A program made the translations under genes and the position numbers. Positions 8,059-16,626 of a DNA stretch of 64,000 nt are shown here, piece after piece (positions within the stretch are counted from its first letter, which is position 1; each line of letters starts with the position of its first letter). Source of the DNA: Mesorhizobium sp. L2C084A000 (GTDB lineage Bacteria; Pseudomonadota; Alphaproteobacteria; Rhizobiales; Rhizobiaceae); contig NZ_AYWX01000009.1 of the NCBI RefSeq assembly GCF_000502875.1, positions 432,555-496,554 of the forward strand, read 5' to 3'. The notes below the pieces were generated by a model. That model made no database searches. It had not been told where the DNA came from and saw only the letters and a list, made by a program, of their open reading frames with translations.

Positions 8059-10629
8059 ATGAAATCTCACGTAAAAGCGGTTGTCATCGGCGGCGGCGTC
8101 GTCGGCTGCTCGGTTCTCTACCATCTGGCCAAGGCCGGCTGGACCGACATCATGCTGATCGAGCGCTCGGAGCTCACCTCCGGCTCGTCCTGGCATGCGG
8201 CGGGAGGCTTCCACACGCTGAACGGCGACCCCAACGTCGCCAAGCTGCAGGCCTATACGGTGCAGCTCTACAAGGAGATCGAGGAGATATCCGGCCAGTC
8301 CTGCTCGCTGCACCTGACCGGCGGCGTGATGATGGCTGATACGCCAGAGCGCATGGATTTCCTGCGGCTGGCTCACGCCAAGGGCCGCTATCTCGGCATG
8401 GACACAGAGCTGATCACCCCGTCCGAAGCCAAGGCGATGTTTCCGCTGATGGACGAGACCAATTTCGTCGGCGCCATGTGGGATCCGGTGGAAGGCCATC
8501 TCGATCCGTCGGGCACCACCATCGCCTACTCCAAGGCGGCAAAAAAACTCGGCGCCGAGATCGTGCTGCGCAATCGCGTTGTGGAACTGACACAGGAGGT
8601 CGACGGCACCTGGAACGTCGTCACCGAACAGGGCACGGTGAAGGCCGAGCATGTCGTCAACTGCGGCGGCCTGTGGGCGCGCGAGATCGGCCGCATGGTC
8701 GGCGTCGAGCTGCCGGTTCTGGCCATGGAGCACATGTATCTCTTGACCGAGCCGATGCCGGAGGTCGAGGAGTTCAACAAGTCGACCGGCCGCGAAATGA
8801 TCGGCGTGCTCGACTTCAAGGGCGAGATTTACACCCGCCAGGAGCGCAACGGCATCCTGCTCGGCACCTATGAGAAGGCCTGCAAGCCGTGGTCGCCGGT
8901 CAACACGCCGTGGGATTTCGGCCATGAATTGCTGCCGCCGGACCTCGATCGCATCGCGCCGTCGCTGGAAATCGGCTTCAAGCATTTCCCCGGCATCGAG
9001 AAGGCCGGCATCAAGCAGATCATCAACGGCCCCTTCACCTTCGCGCTCGACGGCAACCCACTGGTCGGCCCGGTGCAGGGCCTGACCAATTTCTGGTGCG
9101 CCTGCGCCGTGATGGCCGGCTTCAGCCAGGGCGGCGGCGTCGGCTTGGCGCTGTCGAACTGGATGGTCCATGGCGATCCCGGCTTCGACGTCTGGGGCAT
9201 GGATGTCACCCGTTTCGGCGAATGGGCAGGCCTGCGCTACACCAACGCCAAGGTGCGCGAAAACTATTCGCGCCGCTTCTCCATCCGCTTCCCCAATGAG
9301 GAACTCCCGGCGGCACGCCCGGCGCAGACGACCCCGCTCTACGACACGATGCTGGCCAACAACGCCGTCATGGGCGACAGCTGGGGACTTGAGACACCGC
9401 TCTGGTTCGCACCTGAAGGCAAGGAACCCAGGGATATCGTCTCCTTCCACCGCTCCAACGATTTTGGGCCGATCGGCGAGGAAGTGCGCGCCACGCGTGA
9501 GCGTGTCGGTGTCACCGAGATCGCCAATTTTGCCAAATACGAAGTCTCGGGACCCGCGGCCGAGGATTTCCTCAACCGGCTGATGACCAACCGCATGCCG
9601 AAGACCCGCCGCATCGTGTTGACGCCGATGCTCAACGAATTCGGCAAGCTGATCGGCGACTTCACCATCGCCAAGGCGGCAGAAGACCGCTTCATGATCT
9701 GGGGCTCGTCGGCGGCGCAGAAATACCACATGCGCTGGTTCGAGAAGCACCTGCCGAAGGACGGAACGGTGCGCATCCACCGCTTCGACCAGACCCTGGT
9801 CGGCCTGTCGATCGCCGGGCCGAAATCACGGGACTTGCTGCAGAAACTGGTCGATGTCGACGTCTCGACAAAAGCCTTCCGCTTCATGGATTTCCGCGAG
9901 ATGGCGGTTGGCGGGGCGCCCTGCATGGTCAACCGCATCACCTACACCGGCGACCTCGGCTATGAAATCTGGATGGTGCCGGCCTACGAGCGCCTGGTTT
10001 ACAAAGCGATCAAGGACGCCGGCGAGGAATTCGGCCTTGTCGATTTCGGCATGCGCGCGCTGCTCTCCATGCGCCTCGAAAAGAATTTTCCGACCTGGTT
10101 CCGCGAGTTGCGGCCGATCTACGGCCCGTTCGAAGGGGCGATGGACCGCTTCATCAAACTGGAGAAGAACGACTTCATCGGCCGCGAGGCTGCCGCCAAG
10201 GAACAGGTCGAGGGTCCGAAGCTGCGCCGCGTCTCCTTCATCGTCGATGCCGCCGACGCCGACGTCATGGGCGACGAACCGATCTGGGCCAAGGTCAGCA
10301 AGGACTACGGCACGGTGGAAAAGCCGCATGGCTATGGCGCGCCACGCTTCGACAAGGGCGGCAAGGAAATACGCGGCTCCAAGGCTGCCGAAGGCGCGTC
10401 CGCCGTGCGCGGCATCGTCGACGGCGACTGGCGCGTGGTTGGCTGGGTCACGTCGGGCGGCTATGCGCATTATGTGCAGAAGTCGATGGCGCAAGGCTAT
10501 GTGCCGGCGGCTCTTGCCGAGGACGAAAGCGCGGGCCTGTTCGAGATCGAGATCCTCGGACACCGCCGGCCGGCCCGCATCAACGTCGAAGCGCCTTTCG
10601 ACCCGAGCGGCGAGAAGATGCGGACCTGA
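8059..10629 (+). CDS. FAD-dependent dimethylglycine/sarcosine dehydrogenase-like protein with GcvT domain
   Basis: 856 residues. An N-terminal DAO flavin domain starts with the dinucleotide fingerprint 'VIGGGVVG'. The 'SSWHAAG' motif (about residue 48) holds the histidine that links FAD covalently in dimethylglycine and sarcosine dehydrogenases. A middle FAO_M segment follows, then a GcvT aminomethyltransferase domain (about 430-850) with 'YTGDLGYEIW'. Family members oxidise an N-methyl group to the formaldehyde level and pass it to tetrahydrofolate as methylene-THF. It lies 170 bp after the mttB-like gene and 9 bp before the DddP-like gene, suggesting one transcription unit. Dimethylglycine or another N-methyl amine left by the upstream methyltransferase is the likely substrate (inference). 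Confidence 0.85.
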   Translation: MKSHVKAVVIGGGVVGCSVLYHLAKAGWTDIMLIERSELTSGSSWHAAGGFHTLNGDPNVAKLQAYTVQLYKEIEEISGQSCSLHLTGGVMMADTPERMDFLRLAHAKGRYLGMDTELITPSEAKAMFPLMDETNFVGAMWDPVEGHLDPSGTTIAYSKAAKKLGAEIVLRNRVVELTQEVDGTWNVVTEQGTVKAEHVVNCGGLWAREIGRMVGVELPVLAMEHMYLLTEPMPEVEEFNKSTGREMIGVLDFKGEIYTRQERNGILLGTYEKACKPWSPVNTPWDFGHELLPPDLDRIAPSLEIGFKHFPGIEKAGIKQIINGPFTFALDGNPLVGPVQGLTNFWCACAVMAGFSQGGGVGLALSNWMVHGDPGFDVWGMDVTRFGEWAGLRYTNAKVRENYSRRFSIRFPNEELPAARPAQTTPLYDTMLANNAVMGDSWGLETPLWFAPEGKEPRDIVSFHRSNDFGPIGEEVRATRERVGVTEIANFAKYEVSGPAAEDFLNRLMTNRMPKTRRIVLTPMLNEFGKLIGDFTIAKAAEDRFMIWGSSAAQKYHMRWFEKHLPKDGTVRIHRFDQTLVGLSIAGPKSRDLLQKLVDVDVSTKAFRFMDFREMAVGGAPCMVNRITYTGDLGYEIWMVPAYERLVYKAIKDAGEEFGLVDFGMRALLSMRLEKNFPTWFRELRPIYGPFEGAMDRFIKLEKNDFIGREAAAKEQVEGPKLRRVSFIVDAADADVMGDEPIWAKVSKDYGTVEKPHGYGAPRFDKGGKEIRGSKAAEGASAVRGIVDGDWRVVGWVTSGGYAHYVQKSMAQGYVPAALAEDESAGLFEIEILGHRRPARINVEAPFDPSGEKMRT

Positions 10630-10638
10630 GGTTCGACC

Positions 10639-11994
10639 ATGGACAGCGCGGGGCCGAAGGGCAGCTTTGGCCGCCATCGCAAGATCATGCCGTTCGAGCC
10701 AGGCTCGATCGAGGCCCTCCGCGACGCCTCCCGCCGGAAGGCGGCTTCGCTCAACCAGCATGTGCTGGGCTATGGCGCGCAGGCCGAAGCTGAATGGGCC
10801 GCGGCAGGCATTGCCGCGCCCGATCTGCCTGCCATGCGTCAATACCGGCTGGAGCGTATCCGCGCCGAGCTGAAGCGGCGCGGCTATGCCGGCGCCCTGC
10901 TCTACGACCCCGTCAACATCCGCTACGCCACCGACTCGACCAACATGCAGCTGTGGGTGGCGCACAACCCGACGCGGCATTGCTTTGTCGCCACCGACGG
11001 CCCGGTGGTGCTGTTCGACTATTTTTCCTGCGAGCACCTGTCCGATCATTCCGGCGTCGTCGACGAGGTGCGGCCGGCGGTGTCGTGGATGTACCTCTAT
11101 AGCGGCGAGTTGACCGAGCAAAAAGTCCGCCGCTGGGCCGCCGGGATCGCCGATCTGGTGAAAGAGCATGGCGGCGGCAACAGCCGCATCGCCGTCGATC
11201 ACATCAACCCGGAAGGCGTCGAGGAACTGGCGCGGCTTGGTATCTCCATCGGCAATGGCGAAGCGGTGATGGAAAATGCGCGGCTGATCAAGTCGCCTGA
11301 CGAAATCCTCGCCATGCGCCGCGCCATCGTCGCCTGCGAGGCGGCGATGGGCGAAATGGAACAGGCGCTGAAGCCTGGCATTTCCGAAAATGAGTTGTGG
11401 GCGGAACTGCATCGCGGCAACATCGCGCGCGGCGGCGAATGGATCGAGACCCGGCTGCTGACGTCAGGTCCGCGCACCAACCCATGGTTCCAGGAATGCT
11501 CGTCACGCAAGATTGTATCAGGCGACCTCGTCGCCTTCGACACCGACCTTATCGGCCCCTACGGCTTCTGCGCCGACCTGTCGCGGACATGGCTGTGCGG
11601 CGATGCAAAGCCGACCAATGAACAGCGCGACCTGTTCCGTATCGCCGCCGATCAGATCGAGCACAACACGGCACTGATGCAGCCGGGCATCTCGTTTCGC
11701 GACCTCGTCGAGCGCTCGGCCGTGCCACCGGGAGACTGCTTCCCGACGCGATACGGCGTGCTCTATCATGGCGTCGGCCTGGCCGACGAGTATCCGACAC
11801 TACCGCATGCCAGCGACTGGACATCGGACACGCCGGACGGCGTGCTGGAACCGGGCATGGTGCTGTGCGTGGAAAGCTATATCGGCCGGCTTGGCGGGCG
11901 CGAAGGCGTCAAGATCGAGGAACAGATCCTGATTACCGAGACCGGCAACGAACAGCTCTCAACCTACCCGTTGGATGCGAGGCTGCTCGGCTAG
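10639..11994 (+). CDS. M24-fold metalloprotein closely resembling DMSP lyase DddP
   Basis: 451 residues of the creatinase/prolidase (M24) fold. Resemblance to DddP of marine Roseobacters is strong from memory: 'NIRYATDSTNMQLW', 'WIETRLL.SGPRTNPWFQEC' and 'FDTDL.G.YG' are shared. The candidate metal ligands Asp301, Asp303, Asp313, His377, Glu412 and Glu427 keep exactly the spacing I recall for Ruegeria DddP (295, 297, 307, 371, 406, 421), and Tyr372 matches its catalytic-site tyrosine. DddP cleaves dimethylsulfoniopropionate to acrylate and dimethyl sulfide. Here it follows an mttB-like gene and an N-methyl oxidase, so a nitrogen analogue or an amidino substrate (creatinase-like) is also possible. 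Its stop codon overlaps a convergent gene by 36 bp. Confidence 0.75.
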   Translation: MDSAGPKGSFGRHRKIMPFEPGSIEALRDASRRKAASLNQHVLGYGAQAEAEWAAAGIAAPDLPAMRQYRLERIRAELKRRGYAGALLYDPVNIRYATDSTNMQLWVAHNPTRHCFVATDGPVVLFDYFSCEHLSDHSGVVDEVRPAVSWMYLYSGELTEQKVRRWAAGIADLVKEHGGGNSRIAVDHINPEGVEELARLGISIGNGEAVMENARLIKSPDEILAMRRAIVACEAAMGEMEQALKPGISENELWAELHRGNIARGGEWIETRLLTSGPRTNPWFQECSSRKIVSGDLVAFDTDLIGPYGFCADLSRTWLCGDAKPTNEQRDLFRIAADQIEHNTALMQPGISFRDLVERSAVPPGDCFPTRYGVLYHGVGLADEYPTLPHASDWTSDTPDGVLEPGMVLCVESYIGRLGGREGVKIEEQILITETGNEQLSTYPLDARLLG

Positions 11995-12786
11995 CCCGGC
12001 AAGGGCCTCGCGCAACGCCCCAACCGTCTTTTCCGGTGTCACCGCGGCGGTGATGTAAGGCAGGCCTTTGCGCCGCCCGGTCCAGCCGATGACCACCACC
12101 TTTTTCGCCGCCGGCTCGAAACGCTGCGCCAGTGCCCAGCTCTCGCAGTCGATGGCCGCTATATCGGCCTTGCCCTCGGCAATTGCCACGATCGAGGAAC
12201 GGTGCCCACCGCTTTCGCTGCGCGAGGCAAAGAGGTCAAGGCTCTCGCCCATCGCCTCCAGGTCGCGCGTCAAACCGAGGAACCCCGACATCGAATCGAG
12301 GCTGTTGAAGGTGAAGCGCTTGCCACGGATGCGATCGAGTGGGACCAGCGGGCTGCCGTCATTGGGCGAGGCAACCGACGGCGCGCCATCCGCCAGCATG
12401 ACGATAGCGCTGGAATAGAGCTCGCCCTGCCCGCCTTCGTAGGCGTCGTAGCTTGGCTGGGCGACCACCTGCACATGCCTGGACAGGCCGAGTTCCATCG
12501 GCCCCCAGCAGGTCTGCGCGAACAGCAGCGCCGGGTGCAGCCACAGTCTGTGAAAATCGAGTTCGTCCGGCGGCAATGTCGCTGGATCGGGTGCGATCAA
12601 TGCACCGGCAGCATCACGAATTCCGCCCGGCACCGGCGGCAGGTCACCATTGCGACGCGCGATGGTTTCCGGCGCGTCAATGCCCTTTCCCCGGAAAGCA
12701 TCGCGCAGCAGCACCCATTGCGCGTCGACCTCGCCGCGCACTTCGGGCCAATCATACATCGGCAACGCCGCAACCAATTCACTCAT
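11959..12786 (-). CDS. PhnD/SsuA-like substrate-binding protein without signal peptide
   Basis: 275 residues resembling the phosphonate-type periplasmic binding fold: two alpha/beta lobes, with 'GKRFTFNSLDSMSGFLG' near residue 155 and 'EGKADIAAIDCESWALA' near 205, as in PhnD-like proteins. The N-terminus 'MSELVAALPMYDWPEV' is not a signal peptide, so it may work in the cytoplasm or be a stand-alone sensor. No ABC permease or ATPase lies next to it. Its last 36 bases overlap the end of the convergently transcribed DddP-like gene. Confidence 0.7.
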   Translation of the reverse strand: MSELVAALPMYDWPEVRGEVDAQWVLLRDAFRGKGIDAPETIARRNGDLPPVPGGIRDAAGALIAPDPATLPPDELDFHRLWLHPALLFAQTCWGPMELGLSRHVQVVAQPSYDAYEGGQGELYSSAIVMLADGAPSVASPNDGSPLVPLDRIRGKRFTFNSLDSMSGFLGLTRDLEAMGESLDLFASRSESGGHRSSIVAIAEGKADIAAIDCESWALAQRFEPAAKKVVVIGWTGRRKGLPYITAAVTPEKTVGALREALAGLAEQPRIQRVG

Positions 12787-12877
12787 GCCGATATCAAATC
12801 ATCATGTCGGGAAAAAGGATCGCAAAAACGCGGCGTCCAATCAGAATTGGCCGACACGGACCCCCGGATAGGCCGGA

Positions 12878-13900
12878 TTATTCCTTGGGCGGCTCGGCGG
12901 GAACCGGCGCACTGCCAAGCCCGCTGATGCTGCGCGCCCTGATGCGCGGCTTGAAGGCCCTGCCCGGCTCGGCTTGACGCCGCAGCACCGGGTGCACGAT
13001 CGGCTCTTTTGCCTTGAAGGCGTAAGCCTTGATCAGCGCGAAATAGTTCGGATAGGCATAGCCATTGTTCATCCGCAGCCATTCCTCACGGCGGTCACGA
13101 AACAGCTTGGGTAGCTTGTACCAGGCCACGGTCGGGGTCTTGTGGTGGACGAAGTGCAGATTGTTGTTGAGGAACAGGAACGACAGCGGCGAACGCTCGA
13201 CGATCACCGTGCGACCTTCCGGATGTTCCGACCATTGATGCTCGGCGAACGTGCGGATCGAGATCAGCGACTGGCCGAGCCAGACCGGCACGAGAATGTA
13301 AAGCCACAGCGGGATGCCGAAGCCGAACTGGACGATCGGCAGCACGACGGCAAGGCCGATCGCGTGCAGCAGCCACGCCTTGCGGATCGCCTTGTCGCCG
13401 GCGAACATCTGCTTGGCGTCGTCGATGAAGAAGCCGACGCAGGACAGCCACGGGCCGAGCACGAAGCGGCCGGCCATGGTGTTGTTGATCTTGAGCAGGA
13501 ATTTCATCGTCGGCGGCAGCTCGTCATGCTGCCAGAGCGCCTGGTAATAACTCTCTGGATCGTCCAACGGGTCGGTCAGCCGCTCGTCGGCGTGGTGGCG
13601 CAGATGGATGGTCTTGAAGCGGCGGAATGGCCAGACCAGACCGATCGGCAGGAACACGAAGGCTTCGTTGACCCGTGCATTGCGTGTCGGATGCCCGTGC
13701 AGCACTTCGTGCATGATCGACGATTGCAGTGCGGCGGTCAAAGCCAGGATGGCGAGCGCCAGGACGGGGTAGGATGGCCAGAGCAGGAAACCGGTGGCGA
13801 GCCAAGTTGCGTAACAGAAAAAGGCGAGTACCACGGTCGGCCACTCGATGGCCGGTGCGCTGTGTCGCCTGATGCTCTTGCTCGTCATGCTATCGACCAC
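12878..13900 (-). CDS. Membrane fatty acid desaturase
   Basis: 340 residues from the GTG at 13900, which has GAGGGA just before it; the ATG at 13888 is an alternative. It is a di-iron membrane desaturase with the three histidine boxes: HEVLHGH (64-70), HLRHH (99-103) and 'NNLHFVHH' (about 247-253). Hydrophobic segments lie near 20-65 and 175-215. The family introduces double bonds or hydroxyls in acyl chains or other lipophilic substrates using O2. A 9-bp-arm palindrome lies 31-54 bp upstream and probably controls it. It is transcribed divergently from the XRE regulator. Confidence 0.85.
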   Translation of the reverse strand: MVDSMTSKSIRRHSAPAIEWPTVVLAFFCYATWLATGFLLWPSYPVLALAILALTAALQSSIMHEVLHGHPTRNARVNEAFVFLPIGLVWPFRRFKTIHLRHHADERLTDPLDDPESYYQALWQHDELPPTMKFLLKINNTMAGRFVLGPWLSCVGFFIDDAKQMFAGDKAIRKAWLLHAIGLAVVLPIVQFGFGIPLWLYILVPVWLGQSLISIRTFAEHQWSEHPEGRTVIVERSPLSFLFLNNNLHFVHHKTPTVAWYKLPKLFRDRREEWLRMNNGYAYPNYFALIKAYAFKAKEPIVHPVLRRQAEPGRAFKPRIRARSISGLGSAPVPAEPPKE

Positions 13901-13930
13901 TGTCCCTCAGTCGCCGGAAACCCCAATTGG

Positions 13931-13954
13931 CTCCTGACAGCATAGTGTCAGGAG
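13931..13954. promoter_or_regulatory. Perfect inverted repeat, CTCCTGACA-N6-TGTCAGGAG
   Basis: Two perfect 9-base arms separated by GCATAG lie in the divergent region between the desaturase and the XRE regulator, 31 bp from the desaturase start. The shape and position fit a dimeric repressor operator. The regulator is not known; the adjacent XRE protein is one candidate. The half-site TGTCAGGAG also recurs in the tandem array at 4829. Confidence 0.6.
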
Positions 13955-14118
13955 AAATGATTCCACTCAACGAGACAAAGTGCACAAACTGTTGCGATTG
14001 CGCATTTTCGGCCGCACATGTTATACATTGTAAACAAACTTAGGGATTCATTTACGCCTGAGGCGCGCTCGGAAGCGATTCGGCGCAAATTTTTCCTCAA
14101 TCGAGGTGGAGCCCGCAC

Positions 14119-14976
14119 ATGGACAAGCGCGACCTGTCGACGATCTTCCGCGAACGCCTGAAAATGCTCTTGACACGCTCCGACCTGAACCAGTCGGCCT
14201 TCGCGACCGCGGTCGGCATCGACCGCTCGGCGCTATCGCAGCTGCTGTCCGGCGCCTCGACCCGCCTGCCCCGCGCCGAAACGCTGCTCAACATCGCCGC
14301 CGAGTTCAAAGTGTCGCTGGACTGGCTACTCGGTCTCAGCCAGGACGAGGGCCTCACCGGCGAAATCCGCGAGAGCCTGGAGATCGAGGAGGCACCCGAC
14401 GGCTTCGACCGCACCCTGCTGGCCAAATGGCATGCCGAGGCGGCCGGCACCAAGATCCGCTACGTGCCTGCCGGCATTCCCGATCTTCTGCGCACCGAAG
14501 CGCTGGTCGACTACGAAGCCGGCATCACCAACAAGAGCCGCCTGGCGCAGGCCGGAGAAACGCAATACCGCATCGACTACAACAGGCGCCCGGAAACCGA
14601 CATGGAAGTCTGCATGCCGCGCCACACGCTGGAGATCTTCGCCCGCGGGCTGGGTGTCTGGGACCGTTTCCCCGAAGCCGACCGGCGCGCCCAGTTGCTG
14701 CACATGGCGACGCTGCTCGACGACCTCTACCCGACCTTCCGGCTGTTTCTCTATGATGGGCGGATGCGCTATTCGATCCCCTACACCATCTTCGGCCCCT
14801 ATCGTGCCGCCATCTATGTCGGCGACATGTATCTGGTGCTCAACGCCACCCAGCCGATCCAGACGCTGATCCAGCATTTCGACAATCTGATCCGGGCTGC
14901 CGACATCAATGCGCACGAGGCGTCCGGCTTTGCGCACAGGCTGGCCGGCATGTCGTTCCCAACAGGCACTGTCTGA
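14119..14976 (+). CDS. XRE-family helix-turn-helix regulator with C-terminal sensor region
   Basis: 285 residues behind a GAGGTGGAG site. The N-terminal Cro/C1-type HTH (about 10-75) reads 'NQSAFATAVGIDRSALSQLL'. The rest (about 100-285) is a conserved-looking domain without a known signature to me; it contains 'RYVPAGIPDLLRTEALVDYE' and 'YTIFGPYRAAIYVGDMYLVL', which suggests ligand sensing. It lies between the divergent desaturase and the downstream homocysteine methyltransferase on the same strand. It may regulate either neighbour. Confidence 0.8.
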   Translation: MDKRDLSTIFRERLKMLLTRSDLNQSAFATAVGIDRSALSQLLSGASTRLPRAETLLNIAAEFKVSLDWLLGLSQDEGLTGEIRESLEIEEAPDGFDRTLLAKWHAEAAGTKIRYVPAGIPDLLRTEALVDYEAGITNKSRLAQAGETQYRIDYNRRPETDMEVCMPRHTLEIFARGLGVWDRFPEADRRAQLLHMATLLDDLYPTFRLFLYDGRMRYSIPYTIFGPYRAAIYVGDMYLVLNATQPIQTLIQHFDNLIRAADINAHEASGFAHRLAGMSFPTGTV

Positions 14977-15057
14977 TTTTCGGCAGCCAAGATCACCACC
15001 GCGCCATGGCTCAAGGCGCCGCATGGGCGAACTCCGTCCTAGCTATTCATTGACTAC

Positions 15058-15077
15058 ACATAAAGACTTCTTTATAT
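15058..15077. promoter_or_regulatory. Palindrome ATAAAGA-CT-TCTTTAT before homocysteine methyltransferase
   Basis: The core ATAAAGA (15060-15066), CT, TCTTTAT (15069-15075) is perfect, and the extended 9-base arms have one mismatch. It ends 18 bp before the ATG at 15096. A 22 bp version with identical core lies 16 bp before the methyl-THF:corrinoid methyltransferase at 35517. Position over the promoter suggests a repressor operator. From memory, unverified, ArsR-family SahR regulators of the S-adenosylmethionine cycle in alphaproteobacteria bind sites of this kind. Confidence 0.65.
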
Positions 15078-15095
15078 CCTTATCCGACTTCGAAC

Positions 15096-16133
15096 ATGAA
15101 AGCCAATCCGATGACGACCACCAACCCGATCGATGCGCTGCTGGCTGAAAAGGGCGTGCTGCTGGCCGATGGCGCCACCGGCACCAATCTATTCGCCATG
15201 GGTCTGGAGGCCGGCGAGGCGCCCGAACTGCTGAACGAGACGGCGCCCGACACCATCACCAGCCTGCACCAGAATTTCGTCGATGCCGGCGCAGACATCA
15301 TCCTCACCAATTCGTTCGGCGGCACCCGTCACCGTTTGAAGCTTCACCATGCGCAGGACCGCGCGCATGCGCTGAACAAGCGCGCCGCCGAGCTTGCTCG
15401 TGCCGTCGCCGACAGAGCCGGCCGCAAGGTGATCGTCGCCGGTTCGGTCGGCCCGACCGGCGAATTGCTGGTGCCGCTGGGCGCCATGACCTATCACGAG
15501 GCGGTCGACGCCTTCGCCGAACAGATCGAGGGTCTCAAGGCCGGCGGCGCCGAAGTTGCCTGGATCGAGACGATGTCGGCTCCCGACGAGATCCGCGCCG
15601 CCGCCGAGGCGGCCATCCGCGTCGGCTTGCCCTACACCTACACCGGTTCCTTCGACACCGCCGGCCGCACCATGATGGGTCTGCTGCCGAAGGATATCCA
15701 CGGCGTCACCGACGGGCTGTCGCAGGCGCCGCTCGGCGTTGGCGCCAATTGCGGCGTCGGCGCCTCCGACATCCTGGCCTCGCTGCTCGACATGACCGAG
15801 GCGAAGCCGGAAGCGACGGTGATCGTCAAGGGGAATTGCGGCATTCCCGAATTCCGCGGCACCGAGATCCATTATTCCGGCACACCCGAACTGATGGCCG
15901 ACTATGTCAGGCTCGCCGTCGATGGCGGCGCCAAAATTATCGGCGGCTGCTGCGGCACCTCGTTCCAGCACCTCGCCGCCATGCGCAAGGCGCTCGACGC
16001 GCACACCAGGGCGGATCGTCCGACGGTTGCCGCGATCGTCGAACGCATCGGTCCGATGCGCAACAAGGTGGCGACGGAAAACACCGCCGAGACCAGCGAA
16101 GCCCGCCGCGAGCGCCGCCGCAGCCGGGCCTGA
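15096..16133 (+). CDS. Homocysteine S-methyltransferase family protein (betaine--homocysteine type)
   Basis: 345 residues. It is a Zn-dependent methyltransferase of the PF02574 barrel: substrate loop 'LLADGATGTNL', zinc cysteines in 'GANCGVG' (Cys219) and 'GGCCGT' (Cys285, Cys286). The family moves a methyl from betaine, S-methylmethionine or a related donor to homocysteine, making methionine. The C-terminus ends in an Arg-rich tail (EARRERRRSRA), like other methyl-pathway proteins in the window. No clear ribosome site is seen at 15096; the ATG at 15111 is an alternative. The palindrome at 15058-15077 suggests control by methionine-cycle status. Confidence 0.8.
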   Translation: MKANPMTTTNPIDALLAEKGVLLADGATGTNLFAMGLEAGEAPELLNETAPDTITSLHQNFVDAGADIILTNSFGGTRHRLKLHHAQDRAHALNKRAAELARAVADRAGRKVIVAGSVGPTGELLVPLGAMTYHEAVDAFAEQIEGLKAGGAEVAWIETMSAPDEIRAAAEAAIRVGLPYTYTGSFDTAGRTMMGLLPKDIHGVTDGLSQAPLGVGANCGVGASDILASLLDMTEAKPEATVIVKGNCGIPEFRGTEIHYSGTPELMADYVRLAVDGGAKIIGGCCGTSFQHLAAMRKALDAHTRADRPTVAAIVERIGPMRNKVATENTAETSEARRERRRSRA

Positions 16134-16148
16134 CCCATCGGTTTTCGA

Positions 16149-16418
16149 CTATTCGCTGTTGTCGGCGTAGCTCGACTGCGCCGACTTGAAGTCGACCACA
16201 TTGTCGCCGCGCATCGTCATCAGCGCGCCTGAAGCGCTGGGGTCGGTGATCTGTTCCAGCATGATGCGGAACCGGTCGTTGGTCAGTGCCGACAGGGCGG
16301 TATGGCGCGCCTGCGCGACATCGTCACTGATACGCCTGGATTCCGATGATGGGGCCGATGAAACCGCCGAGGCGTCTGGCGCTGGGGGTATCGAGTTGGC
16401 GATAGTCCTGATCTGCAA
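16149..16418 (-). CDS. Small hypothetical protein, probable TTG start
   Basis: 89 residues if translation starts at the TTG at 16418, which has a strong GAGGGAG six bases upstream; an ATG at 16475 in the same frame has no such site. The protein starts MQIRTIANSIPPAPD and is rich in Ser, Ala and Asp with a helical middle ('ARHTALSALTNDRFRIMLEQ'). No membrane segment or known domain is seen. It converges on the homocysteine methyltransferase. Confidence 0.5.
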   Translation of the reverse strand: MQIRTIANSIPPAPDASAVSSAPSSESRRISDDVAQARHTALSALTNDRFRIMLEQITDPSASGALMTMRGDNVVDFKSAQSSYADNSE

Positions 16419-16520
16419 TTTCGGCTCCCTCAAGCCCAGTACACCTGTCCTGCGTAACAAGGAGAGGGTTGCCATCCAGTACCGGAAATGCCGCGCAATT
16501 TAACGACCCGGAAAATCCGC

Positions 16521-16554
16521 GAAAAAAGGCCGGCAAGATTTCCCTCGCCGGCCT
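16521..16554 (-). terminator. Rho-independent terminator of the VWA operon
   Basis: AGGCCGGC (16527-16534) pairs with GCCGGCCT (16547-16554). On the minus strand it is followed by six T (16522-16527). It lies 73 bp beyond the stop of the VWA gene. Confidence 0.75.
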
Positions 16555-16626
16555 GCCTCACCCGCCCGTAGGTCGGTTTCCCCTGTCAGAACGATCCCAT
16601 CTGAAAGAAACCGGCCGTCATCACCA

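Noticed and set aside
7804-9780. Long minus-strand open frame (about 650 codons)
   Set aside because: Antisense to the dimethylglycine dehydrogenase-like gene, with no domain and an His/Asp/Arg-rich composition.
10639-11994. Plain Xaa-Pro dipeptidase
   Set aside because: The M24 fold fits, but the closeness to DddP signature stretches and metal-site spacing is greater than to prolidases.
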